A stretch of DNA of 15,886 bases from Balneolaceae bacterium (GTDB lineage: Bacteria > Bacteroidota > Rhodothermia > Balneolales > Balneolaceae), in NCBI GenBank assembly GCA_007123985.1, contig SLGA01000140.1, forward strand, positions 1 to 15,886. The letters are read 5' to 3'. The notes under the pieces are model-generated. The model worked only from the letters and a program-made list of their open reading frames with translations. It searched no databases and was not told where the DNA came from. The position numbers were made by a program, and so were the translations under genes. Of the stretch, positions 7,580 through 13,816 are shown one piece after another. The first letter of the stretch is position 1. Each line of letters opens with the position of its first letter.

Positions 7580-7927
7580 ATGAGCGATAATACTTCATTC
7601 AATACGGACAAACTCAACCCCGATCAGCAGCAACAGCTTTTATTTATGATGCTTATACAGCAGCACGAGCAAATTGCAATGATGGGACTTGGCAAAATCA
7701 AGAACCCTGCTATCGATAAAGTAGACCGGGATCTCAAATCAGCAAAGTTTGCGATTGATACCCTTGTAACTCTCGAGAAATTTACTGAAGGAAATCTTCC
7801 TAAAGAACTGGCCTCTTTTTTGAAGCAGACTTTGACGAATCTAAGGCTCAACTATGCTGATGAGAAGAATAAAGAGAACACATCAACTGAAGGTAAAGAA
7901 GGTGAAACAACCAATGCGGAGAATTAA
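7580..7927 (+). CDS. DUF1844 domain-containing protein
   Basis: 115 aa, soluble and mostly helical. The core (about 18-95) matches DUF1844: LLFMMLIQQHEQIAMMGLGKI, then DLKSAKFAIDTLVTLEKFTEGNLPKE and a leucine-rich LKQTLTNLRLNYAD helix. The N-terminal 15 residues are polar, and the C-terminal 20 are Glu/Lys/Thr-rich and probably disordered. Function is unknown. The 3' end overlaps the NUDIX gene by 14 bases, so the two are co-transcribed and probably translationally coupled. It diverges from the DUF1015-serC operon. ATG at 7580, no Shine-Dalgarno site. Confidence 0.88.
   Translation: MSDNTSFNTDKLNPDQQQQLLFMMLIQQHEQIAMMGLGKIKNPAIDKVDRDLKSAKFAIDTLVTLEKFTEGNLPKELASFLKQTLTNLRLNYADEKNKENTSTEGKEGETTNAEN
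7900..7905 (+). promoter_or_regulatory. Shine-Dalgarno site that fixes the NUDIX start
   Basis: AGGTGA, 8 bases before the ATG at 7914, lies inside the end of the DUF1844 gene. Most genes here lack such a site, so it supports this internal start over the in-frame ATGs at 7854 and 7860. Confidence 0.6.
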
Positions 7928-8345
7928 AGCAGCGGGCGGAGTATTATTTAGATTTAATGATTCGCTTGCTGAGATTCTGCTTATCAAGCGAAATGGTTTT
8001 TGGGACTTGCCGAAGGGCAAAGTTGAAAATGGAGAATCCATTGAAGAGGCTGCAATTCGTGAGGTTGAGGAGGAGACTGGTGTGGAAAATATTTCTATTC
8101 GGTCGTATCTCTGCGAAACATATCATGAATATATTCAGAAAGGTGATTCTTACGGAAAAACTACCTACTGGTATCTCATAGATGCAAATGGGTTTAAAGG
8201 CACTACCATGCCTCAGCTAGAAGAGGGTATTACAGATACAGAGTGGGTTCATTTGAAAAAGGCATTTACCATTGCTCATTATGATAATTTGAAAGAGGTA
8301 ATAGGAAAGGCAAATAAAGATCTTTACAAACAAAAAAAGGCGTGA
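7914..8345 (+). CDS. NUDIX hydrolase
   Basis: 143 aa from the ATG at 7914; an upstream in-frame ATG at 7854 would add 20 poorly conserved basic residues read through the DUF1844 gene. The full Nudix box is present: Gly35, Glu41 and REVEEETGV (49-57), fitting Gx5Ex7REUxEExGU. The preceding GFWDLPKGKVENGES is typical of MutT/diadenosine-polyphosphate-type members, so a nucleoside diphosphate derivative or ApnA is the likely substrate, hydrolysed with Mg2+. The actual substrate cannot be read from sequence. It is the second gene of a pair with DUF1844 and ends within the stem of a strong terminator. Confidence 0.92.
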   Translation: MRRIKAAGGVLFRFNDSLAEILLIKRNGFWDLPKGKVENGESIEEAAIREVEEETGVENISIRSYLCETYHEYIQKGDSYGKTTYWYLIDANGFKGTTMPQLEEGITDTEWVHLKKAFTIAHYDNLKEVIGKANKDLYKQKKA

Positions 8346-8362
8346 TGTTTATCACGCCTTTT
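8335..8362. terminator. Bidirectional intrinsic terminator between the NUDIX and tonB genes
   Basis: AAAAGGCGTGAT (8335-8346) and ATCACGCCTTTT (8351-8362) form a perfect 12-bp stem with a GTTT loop. Preceding As and trailing Ts make it work in both directions. The stop codon of the NUDIX gene (8343-8345) lies inside the left arm, and the tonB stop is 22 bases away on the other side. Confidence 0.88.
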
Positions 8363-8383
8363 AAGAAATAAATTGTTTACTAA

Positions 8384-9040
8384 TTAATTTTGTAGCCTGA
8401 AAAATATCGGCAAACTGTATTGAACCCGAACAGGACGCCCACGTTGCATGCCCGGTCTGAACTGAGCCTGGCTTACCACTCGCAGTGCCTCTTCATCAGC
8501 GCCGCCGCCAATTCCTCGAATAACCTGTGGATTTTCTACTTCACCGCGCTCATTTACGATAAACTGGATGTAAACTCGTCCTTCAATTCCTGCGCGTCTG
8601 GCCATTTCAGGATAGCGAATTTGACGTTGCAGTTCTCCAAGGCCGCCAATCAACTCAGGCATCTCTTCTACAACCACAAAGAAATCTTCTTCTGGTTCAT
8701 CTTCAGCTGGTGGTGGTGGTGGTGGCATGCTGAGAGAACCGCCAAGATCAAGGTCACCGCCGATATCGATATCCACATCTTCAATAATTTCATCGTTTGG
8801 TACTTCAACCGGAACGGGTTGGCGTGGAGGTGGAGGTGGAGTTTCGATTTGGCGAGTTTGGATAATTTCCTCCATCTCGACAATTTCCTGCTCCTCTAAC
8901 ACAATCTCTTCTGGACCAAGGCTTGTAATATCAATTCTCACCGCAACGATGAAAACCACAAGAGTAATCAGCAAGCCTAACTCAAGAAAAACTGTGTAAT
9001 AGTTTCTTAAATCAGCATCTGGTTTTTTTCTTTCAATCAT
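8384..9040 (-). CDS. tonB: TonB family energy-transducing protein
   Basis: 218 aa. A short cytoplasmic N-terminus and one membrane helix (about 17-34) are followed by an acidic, proline-rich periplasmic linker with PPPPP (68-72) and PPPPPP (106-111). The C-terminal TonB domain (about 135-216) reads YPEMARRAGIEGRVYIQFIV, then QFRPGMQRGRPVRVQYSLPIFF. It should pass proton-motive energy to outer-membrane receptors for siderophores, vitamins or glycans. No exbB, exbD or receptor gene is nearby, so it must draw on an ExbBD complex encoded elsewhere. The acidic linker (many Glu/Asp, few Lys) differs from the Lys/Pro linker of enterobacterial TonB. It lies 99 bases after the vanZ-like gene and has its own candidate promoter. 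Confidence 0.93.
   Translation of the reverse strand: MIERKKPDADLRNYYTVFLELGLLITLVVFIVAVRIDITSLGPEEIVLEEQEIVEMEEIIQTRQIETPPPPPRQPVPVEVPNDEIIEDVDIDIGGDLDLGGSLSMPPPPPPAEDEPEEDFFVVVEEMPELIGGLGELQRQIRYPEMARRAGIEGRVYIQFIVNERGEVENPQVIRGIGGGADEEALRVVSQAQFRPGMQRGRPVRVQYSLPIFFRLQN
8708..8725. repeat. (TGG)6 trinucleotide tract inside tonB
   Basis: Six perfect TGG units on the plus strand read as (CCA)6 on the coding strand, encoding the second polyproline run (residues 106-111). Unit gain or loss would keep the frame and change the run length, so this is a plausible spot for strain-to-strain length variation in the linker. Confidence 0.7.
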
Positions 9041-9081
9041 TTTGAGGGTATGTAGTTTTGGCTAATGTGAAATCAGGATGA

Positions 9082-9111
9082 AGTATAATTCATTTTCATC
9101 TATTTTTCCAA
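9082..9111 (-). promoter_or_regulatory. Candidate promoter for tonB
   Basis: On the minus strand TTGGAA (9111-9106) is followed after 18 bases by TATACT (9087-9082), a good sigma70-like pair about 42 bases upstream of the tonB ATG. It would let tonB be expressed apart from the proS-nnr-vanZ operon. It fits the general sigma70 pattern better than the Bacteroidota TAnnTTTG pattern, which lowers confidence. Confidence 0.4.
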
Positions 9112-9139
9112 CGAATTAATGTAATTAGATATTATCATT

Positions 9140-9562
9140 TTATTTCTTCTTCAGTGAAACGCTGTTCTCAAAAGGGTATTTTGCTCTGAAAATTGCCAAT
9201 AAAATTACTGCTGTGAGGCTTCCTAGTGCATCTGCAAGTGCATCATACATATTTCCGTTTCTTCCATATGGTAGTAATTCTTGTGCCACTTCGATCAAAA
9301 TTCCAAATAGAGTGCCTGCAATAAATATTGCTAATAAACTGACATTATATTTTCTGACAGAAATGAGGTAGAGACCAAAAAGAAATGTCCATGTGAAAAA
9401 CATCATAAAGTGTCCAACTTTATCGTATTGGTATAGGCTTGAGGACCCGAGGCTTTCGGATGGCAACATTGTAAAAAAGAGAATTGCGGCAGTTGTAAGT
9501 ATCAGTAACAGGTTAATTACAAACCTATTTTCCACAAAAAATCGAATAGTGGTTTTAATCAT
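9140..9562 (-). CDS. VanZ-like family membrane protein
   Basis: 140 aa with four predicted membrane helices (about 14-33, 50-68, 73-95, 108-128). The family motifs are present: DKVGHFMMFF in helix 2, GILIEVAQELLPYGR in helix 3, and DALADALGS entering helix 4. VanZ homologues are linked in some Gram-positives to teicoplanin resistance, but most bacterial members, including this one, have no known role, so a resistance function should not be assumed. Its start overlaps the nnr stop as ATGA (9559-9562), implying translational coupling in the proS-nnr-vanZ operon. Confidence 0.87.
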   Translation of the reverse strand: MIKTTIRFFVENRFVINLLLILTTAAILFFTMLPSESLGSSSLYQYDKVGHFMMFFTWTFLFGLYLISVRKYNVSLLAIFIAGTLFGILIEVAQELLPYGRNGNMYDALADALGSLTAVILLAIFRAKYPFENSVSLKKK

Positions 9563-11076
9563 AAAAGATTCTCCGGAGCAGTCATTTTCTCGCTATTTGA
9601 AGACGATAACGCGCTGAATGTTTCATAAAGTGCACGGATAGTTCCTGTTTGTATGCTTTTATCTATTGCAATTTTTGCAGAAATAGCACCTGCAAGTACA
9701 TCGCCAAAACCTGCTCGGTTGAATATTGAAGTATTGTAACCTGTAATAAATGGTGTTGATTTAGTCACTGCAAGAAATGCAGGATAACCTTTTAAGAATA
9801 GGTTACAGTTTTGTTCTTTTGAAAAGTTAACTACCCATTTAAATCGTTCAGCATCGTTTTTAGAAGTATTACCCAGCCATTTTTCTGATTCTCCCTGATG
9901 GGGTGTTAATAGCCAGTTTTTCTTTTGTTTATCAGAGAGCATTTTAATCTCTTGCCATGCTGCCAATGCATCGGCATCGATAATCACATCATCATTAAAA
10001 TTAAGAAGAAGTGACTGAACTAACGATCTTGTTTCCGGGCGGGTGCCTATTCCAGGTCCAATCAGTAGTACACCTTTTTTTCTTTCAATTGCTGAAAGTA
10101 TTGTTTGAAGATGATCTTCCTTGAAAAATGTATCATTTTCCGAACCGACTGCAATTTTAATAATTTGTGGTAAAGCAATTTCGTATACGGGAAGAAGTTT
10201 TTTGGGAGCGTAAAGAAATACTGCACCGGCACCCTGTTTCCACGCACTCTTGGCCGCCATAATTGCCGCTCCTGTAAGCCCTTCTGAGCCTGCAACAATA
10301 TGCACAACACCACCATCATATTTATGATTGGGTTTGTGAAGATTTGGTGGAAGACTGTTATACAGCTCGCTGTTTATTAACACAGCACTTTCATGTAATA
10401 CATAATTTGGAAACGGTAGTTTTATATAAACAACGTCCCCGCAATAAGCCTGTGCGTTTGATAAATGAAATCCTATTTTGTTTGTGCCAAACGTGAAGGT
10501 TTTGTGAGCCTTCAAACACGTACCGTGAATTTCTCCCGTGTCTGCGTTTAGCCCAGAGGGTACATCCATTGAATAAACGGTTAACTCGGATGAATTTAAA
10601 CGTTCAAATAGATCCGATAGCGGCTTGTTTATGGAGCTATTTAGACCGGTACCGAAGATTCCATCTACGCAGTAATCGAAGGAGTAGAGGTTCAAGTCTT
10701 CAACATCATCAATAATTTTTAGAGAAGCACCGTTTTTTTCGAGTGTTTTGAGCAACTTCAGATTTTTTTCTGCATCCTGCGAAAGATCATCAGTTCCAAA
10801 AACCGGATAGATGATAATTTCATGGCCGGTGTCATTTATCAGGTACCTTGCAACGGCAAGAGCATCACCCGCATTGTTACCTTTTCCGCAAATAATCAGG
10901 CCTTTTCGTAACCTTTTTTCATTCTTAATTATGTGCCCGGCTGCACTATAAGCTGCAATCTCCATCAACGTAAAACCATCAATTCCAAATTCATCAATGG
11001 TCATTCGGTCAGCTATGCGGCTGTTTTCTGCCGTATAGAGTTTGCACTGATGAGGTATGTGAAAAGTTTCAGCCAT
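9559..11076 (-). CDS. nnr: Bifunctional NAD(P)H-hydrate epimerase / ADP-dependent NAD(P)H-hydrate dehydratase
   Basis: 505 aa, full length for the fusion. It repairs hydrated NADH/NADPH: the N-terminal YjeF_N domain (about 10-225) epimerises R-NAD(P)HX, and the C-terminal ribokinase-like domain (about 245-495) dehydrates S-NAD(P)HX. Visible motifs are GKGNNAGDALAVARYL (64-79), VDGIFGTGLN (138-146), MDVPSGLNADTGE (170-182), HIVAGSEGLTGAA (259-271), IGPGIG (339-344), TPHQGE (391-396) and GFGDVLAG (456-463, with catalytic Asp459). Several conserved positions deviate: the usual GNNGGDG is GNNAGDA, PHPGE is PHQGE, and G(S/T)GD is GFGD. Key Asn and Asp residues remain. It begins 8 bases after proS and overlaps the vanZ-like gene, so the three form one operon. 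Confidence 0.94.
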   Translation of the reverse strand: MAETFHIPHQCKLYTAENSRIADRMTIDEFGIDGFTLMEIAAYSAAGHIIKNEKRLRKGLIICGKGNNAGDALAVARYLINDTGHEIIIYPVFGTDDLSQDAEKNLKLLKTLEKNGASLKIIDDVEDLNLYSFDYCVDGIFGTGLNSSINKPLSDLFERLNSSELTVYSMDVPSGLNADTGEIHGTCLKAHKTFTFGTNKIGFHLSNAQAYCGDVVYIKLPFPNYVLHESAVLINSELYNSLPPNLHKPNHKYDGGVVHIVAGSEGLTGAAIMAAKSAWKQGAGAVFLYAPKKLLPVYEIALPQIIKIAVGSENDTFFKEDHLQTILSAIERKKGVLLIGPGIGTRPETRSLVQSLLLNFNDDVIIDADALAAWQEIKMLSDKQKKNWLLTPHQGESEKWLGNTSKNDAERFKWVVNFSKEQNCNLFLKGYPAFLAVTKSTPFITGYNTSIFNRAGFGDVLAGAISAKIAIDKSIQTGTIRALYETFSALSSSNSEKMTAPENLL

Positions 11077-11084
11077 GGGTGAGC

Positions 11085-12551
11085 TTAATAAGATCGGGCA
11101 AAGAGTACTTTTTTAGCGGAAGGTTTTCCGGTAACCATACAGGTACCGGGTGTTTCATCTCCATGCAGCGGAATGCAGCGAATTGTCGCTTTGGTTTCTT
11201 CTTTTATTTTTAGCTCCGTTTGCTCTGTACCGTCCCAGTGGGCATAAATAAATCCACCGTCTTCGATCATTACTTTGAACTCTTCATACGTTTCAGCGTG
11301 TTTTGTACTGTCATCCTGTCGTTTTTTGGCCGCCTCAAACAGATCAATCTGAATGGTTTCAAGCAACGTGGTGATTACTGAAGCCGACTCTTTTACCGGA
11401 ATAATCTTTTTCTCAAGTGTATCGCGGCGGGCAACTTCAATATTTCCATTTTCAATATCTCTTGGACCGATAGCTATCCGAATTGGTGTGCCTTGTGCTT
11501 CATGTTCAGCAAATTTCCAGCCGGGTTTAAAATTATCACGGTCGTCAAGTTTAACGGAAACGCCATTATCCCTGAGCTCTCTTATAAGTGGTTCGGCGTA
11601 GTAAAGTGCTTTAGATTTTTGATCATCATTTTTGAAGATCGGAATGATTACAACCTGTGTTGGTGCAAGTTTAGGAGGGAGTACCAATCCGTTATCATCT
11701 GAATGAGTCATTATCAGTCCACCAATTAATCGGGTTGATACTCCCCAGCTTGTTGCCCAAACATATTTGTGTTCACCGTCGCTATCCTGAAATTTTACAT
11801 CAAAAGCCTTTGCGAAATTTTGACCGAGAAAATGAGATGTCCCTGCCTGCAGGGCTTTGCCGTCTTGCATCAGCGATTCGATACAGTATGTATCCACTGC
11901 TCCGGCAAATCGTTCTGAAGAAGTTTTTACTCCGGTTACAACCGGCATGGCCATATAATCTTCCGCAAATGTTCTGTACACTTCGAGCATTTGAAGGGTT
12001 TCCTCTACTGCTTCCTGTTCAGTTGCGTGTGCGGTGTGACCTTCCTGCCATAAAAATTCCATGGTACGCAGAAACAGGCGCGTTCTCATTTCCCATCGTA
12101 CTACGTTTGCCCATTGATTTATAAGAATCGGTAAATCACGGTAAGATTGTATCCAGCCTCTGTATGCATCCCATATAATTGTTTCGGAGGTGGGGCGTAC
12201 GATGAGTTCTTCTTCAAGACGGGATTCAGGATCAACCTCAACACCACCTTCAACACTTTTTAGCCGGGAATGCGTAATAACAGCACACTCTTTGGCAAAT
12301 CCTTCAACATGCTGCGCTTCTTTTGATAAGAATGATTTTGGGATAAACAGAGGGAAATAGGCATTCTCATGTCCTGTTTTTTTAAACATAGAGTCTAACA
12401 CTCCTTTCATGTTTTCCCAAAGCGAGAAACCATTCGGGCGTATTACCATACAGCCACGTACTGGAGAGTGATCGGCCAGTTTCGCTTCTTTAATTACATC
12501 AAGATACCATTGTGAATAATCGTCTTCCCTGTTGGTGATACGTTTTGCCAT
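11085..12551 (-). CDS. proS: Prolyl-tRNA synthetase, archaeal/eukaryote-type
   Basis: 488 aa. Class II aminoacyl-tRNA synthetase that charges tRNA-Pro in the cytoplasm. This is the short form without the bacterial editing insertion: RPTSET loop (119-124), motif 2 region VRWEMRTRLFLRTMEFLWQEGHTAH (about 151-175), and motif 3 with Arg274 followed by GGLIMTHSDDNGLVLPP. The anticodon-binding domain spans about 298-400, with a C-terminal domain ending FARSY and a terminal Tyr. In Thermus ProRS that last domain binds zinc through four cysteines; here only one of those positions clearly remains (Cys471; the HCGDKAC-like stretch reads HWDGTEQ), so zinc binding is probably lost. First gene of proS-nnr-vanZ; upstream is the region divergent from the tRNA gene. 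Confidence 0.96.
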   Translation of the reverse strand: MAKRITNREDDYSQWYLDVIKEAKLADHSPVRGCMVIRPNGFSLWENMKGVLDSMFKKTGHENAYFPLFIPKSFLSKEAQHVEGFAKECAVITHSRLKSVEGGVEVDPESRLEEELIVRPTSETIIWDAYRGWIQSYRDLPILINQWANVVRWEMRTRLFLRTMEFLWQEGHTAHATEQEAVEETLQMLEVYRTFAEDYMAMPVVTGVKTSSERFAGAVDTYCIESLMQDGKALQAGTSHFLGQNFAKAFDVKFQDSDGEHKYVWATSWGVSTRLIGGLIMTHSDDNGLVLPPKLAPTQVVIIPIFKNDDQKSKALYYAEPLIRELRDNGVSVKLDDRDNFKPGWKFAEHEAQGTPIRIAIGPRDIENGNIEVARRDTLEKKIIPVKESASVITTLLETIQIDLFEAAKKRQDDSTKHAETYEEFKVMIEDGGFIYAHWDGTEQTELKIKEETKATIRCIPLHGDETPGTCMVTGKPSAKKVLFARSY

Positions 12552-12710
12552 GTTAGCTGCTGTTGCGTAGAATTTTATTGTTATAAGAAATTGTTACAGT
12601 CCTCAAGATAAAAAATGATTTACAAGCGAACTGCAAGACATTGTGAATATTTGAAATTAATATTTCACCATTAAATAGAAAATGTCTTATCTTTAATGCT
12701 CTTTGAAATT

Positions 12711-12784
12711 GGCGTGGTAGCTCAGGTGGTTAGAGCGTCGGATTCATAACCCGGAGGTCGGCGGTTCAAGTCCGCCCCACGCTA
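12711..12784 (+). tRNA. tRNA with CAU anticodon, most likely elongator tRNA-Met
   Basis: A 74-nt cloverleaf folds cleanly: acceptor GGCGTGG/CCACGCT, D stem GCTC/GAGC, anticodon loop TTCATAA, T arm GGCGG-TTCAAGT-CCGCC, discriminator A. CCA is not encoded (CAT follows). The acceptor begins with a G1-U72 wobble, and the anticodon stem has a T27-G43 wobble and an A31/C39 mismatch. The D stem has C11-G24 and the stem lacks three consecutive G-C pairs at 29-31/39-41, so this is not the initiator. A tRNA-Ile2 with lysidine-modified C34 cannot be fully excluded, but elongator Met fits the sequence style better. A TATCTTTA element at 12688-12695 could be its -7 box; the rest of 12552-12710 shows nothing recognisable. 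Confidence 0.93.
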
Positions 12785-12791
12785 CATAAAG

Positions 12792-12823
12792 CCTTGTAAG
12801 ATAAATACTTGCAAGGTTTTTTT
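12792..12823 (+). terminator. Intrinsic terminator of the tRNA gene
   Basis: CCTTGTAAG (12792-12800) and CTTGCAAGG (12808-12816) form a 9-bp stem with one G-T wobble and a 7-base loop, directly followed by seven Ts. It starts 7 bases after the tRNA end. Confidence 0.88.
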
Positions 12824-12918
12824 GTTGTTGTGTATATACCGCCTTTGTTTAGCGTGGGCATCAAGTTGTGGCAGTGGTTTGAAAAGAATTGCTTTAGCGT
12901 TTCTTAAAATCATTGCGC

Positions 12919-12956
12919 AAAAAATTAGCAGCACTCCTATCAAAGAATGCTGCTAA
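12919..12956 (-). terminator. Minus-strand intrinsic terminator downstream of the response regulator
   Basis: TTAGCAGCA (12925-12933) and TGCTGCTAA (12948-12956) are a perfect 9-bp stem around a 14-base loop. Read on the minus strand, the hairpin is followed at once by six Ts (12924-12919). It is about 120 bases beyond the regulator stop, so it could end that mRNA or a separate short transcript. Confidence 0.72.
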
Positions 12957-13046
12957 ATATCATCTACAGACGGCTATTACCCCATTTGCAAATTTAACAT
13001 AATTGGTTCAAGTGGTACGTGCAATAAGTATTAGATCGTAATTTTC

Positions 13047-13064
13047 CTACGTATATATACGTAG
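13047..13064. promoter_or_regulatory. 18-bp perfect palindrome next to the response-regulator gene
   Basis: CTACGTATATATACGTAG is its own exact reverse complement. It sits 12 bases past the stop codon of the LuxR/NarL-type regulator. It can be read as two inverted heptamers, TACGTAT and ATACGTA, separated by 2 bp, the 7-2-7 layout of NarL-type sites (consensus TACYYMT), though the fourth base is G rather than a pyrimidine. A binding site for the adjacent regulator is a guess; a chance AT-rich palindrome or part of the 3' UTR are the alternatives. The surrounding gene-free stretch (12824-13076) also holds the minus-strand terminator and a TAnnTTTG match. Confidence 0.45.
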
Positions 13065-13076
13065 ATCAGAAGTGAG

Positions 13077-13727
13077 CTATCGTAAACCAGCCTCTTTCAT
13101 AGCATAGCGAACCAGTGCAGCTGTATTTTTGATACCCAGTTTATTCATCAGGTTTGACCGGTGAGTTTCCACTGTTCTTGTGCTGATGTAGAGCATTTTA
13201 GCAATTTCTGCACTTGTGTATCCGTCAACAATCAGTTTGAGAATTTCTTTTTCTCGTTTGGTTACACTTTTTTTGCTTCCGGCGAGTGTACTGCGTTTGG
13301 TATAATCTGTGTACTGGCTGATCATGATTTGGGAAACCGAATCGCTGAATGCCTGTTCTCCGGCTGATACTTCGTAAACAATTTCAATTAACTCTGATGT
13401 AGGGGCATTTTTTGTAAGATACCCCATAACACCAGCTTTCAAAGACTGATTGAGGTGAAATAGGTCTGTGGAGTGTGTTAATACAATGGCTAAAACTCCC
13501 GGATTTATCTCTTTCAGTTTATCCATGATTTCATGAATGTTCAGATCAGGAATGTTTGATGAAAGAAGGCAAACGGAATCTGGGTGGTTTTTAAAATGCT
13601 GAATCAGCTTCTTACCGGTGTCAACACTATTAATAATCGAAAAATCAGTGTTTGAAGCAATTGTTGCTTCAATTCCCAGCCGATAAATATCGGTACTTTC
13701 AGCGATTAGTATTTTTATAGTGTCCAT
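13077..13727 (-). CDS. LuxR/NarL-family response regulator with a degenerate receiver domain
   Basis: 216 aa. Residues 4-125 form a receiver-like domain and 152-213 a LuxR-type helix-turn-helix (SVTKREKEILKLIVDGYTSAEIAKML, then ISTRTVETHRSNLMNKLGIKN). The receiver departs from consensus at the active site: the acidic pair usually in 'IADDH' is Glu10-Ser11, and the phospho-acceptor Asp of 'LLDINMP' is Ser56 in LLSSNIP. The switch Thr84 (IVLTHS) and Lys106 (GYLTKNAP) are kept. Normal Asp phosphorylation is therefore unlikely; control may be by dimerisation, ligand or expression level. Targets are unknown. No histidine kinase is adjacent. A weak AGGG lies 7 bases before the ATG. It follows the four-helix membrane protein gene on the same strand after 89 bases. 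Confidence 0.93.
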   Translation of the reverse strand: MDTIKILIAESTDIYRLGIEATIASNTDFSIINSVDTGKKLIQHFKNHPDSVCLLSSNIPDLNIHEIMDKLKEINPGVLAIVLTHSTDLFHLNQSLKAGVMGYLTKNAPTSELIEIVYEVSAGEQAFSDSVSQIMISQYTDYTKRSTLAGSKKSVTKREKEILKLIVDGYTSAEIAKMLYISTRTVETHRSNLMNKLGIKNTAALVRYAMKEAGLR

Positions 13728-13816
13728 TTGCTAACCCTGTCTTGTGCAGATGTTAACAGAATATAATCGTTTATTCTAAAATGTAAAGCTATTTATTCGT
13801 TTTCGGTGTTGATTGG

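Noticed and set aside
8700..8850. GGT/GGA-rich tracts as a possible repeat array
   Set aside because: They are proline codons in the TonB linker; there is no spacer structure and thus no CRISPR or minisatellite array.
8420..8899. 159-codon open frame on the plus strand opposite tonB
   Set aside because: Its product has a long Trp run and other low-complexity stretches caused by the proline codons of tonB on the other strand; it has no family signature.
9140..9562. Glycopeptide resistance determinant (VanZ)
   Set aside because: Only the general VanZ-like membrane fold is seen, in a housekeeping operon with no van genes; the family is widespread without a resistance role.
12711..12784. Initiator tRNA or unusual tRNA because of the G1-U72 pair and stem mismatches
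   Set aside because: It lacks the initiator hallmarks (A11-U24, three G-C pairs in the anticodon stem). From memory, similar 'GGCG...CGCTA' ends occur in ordinary elongator tRNA-Met genes.
12785..13076. tRNA-associated integration (attachment) site
   Set aside because: No integrase, no repeat of the tRNA 3' end in the window and no change in gene type; the tRNA is followed by its own terminator.
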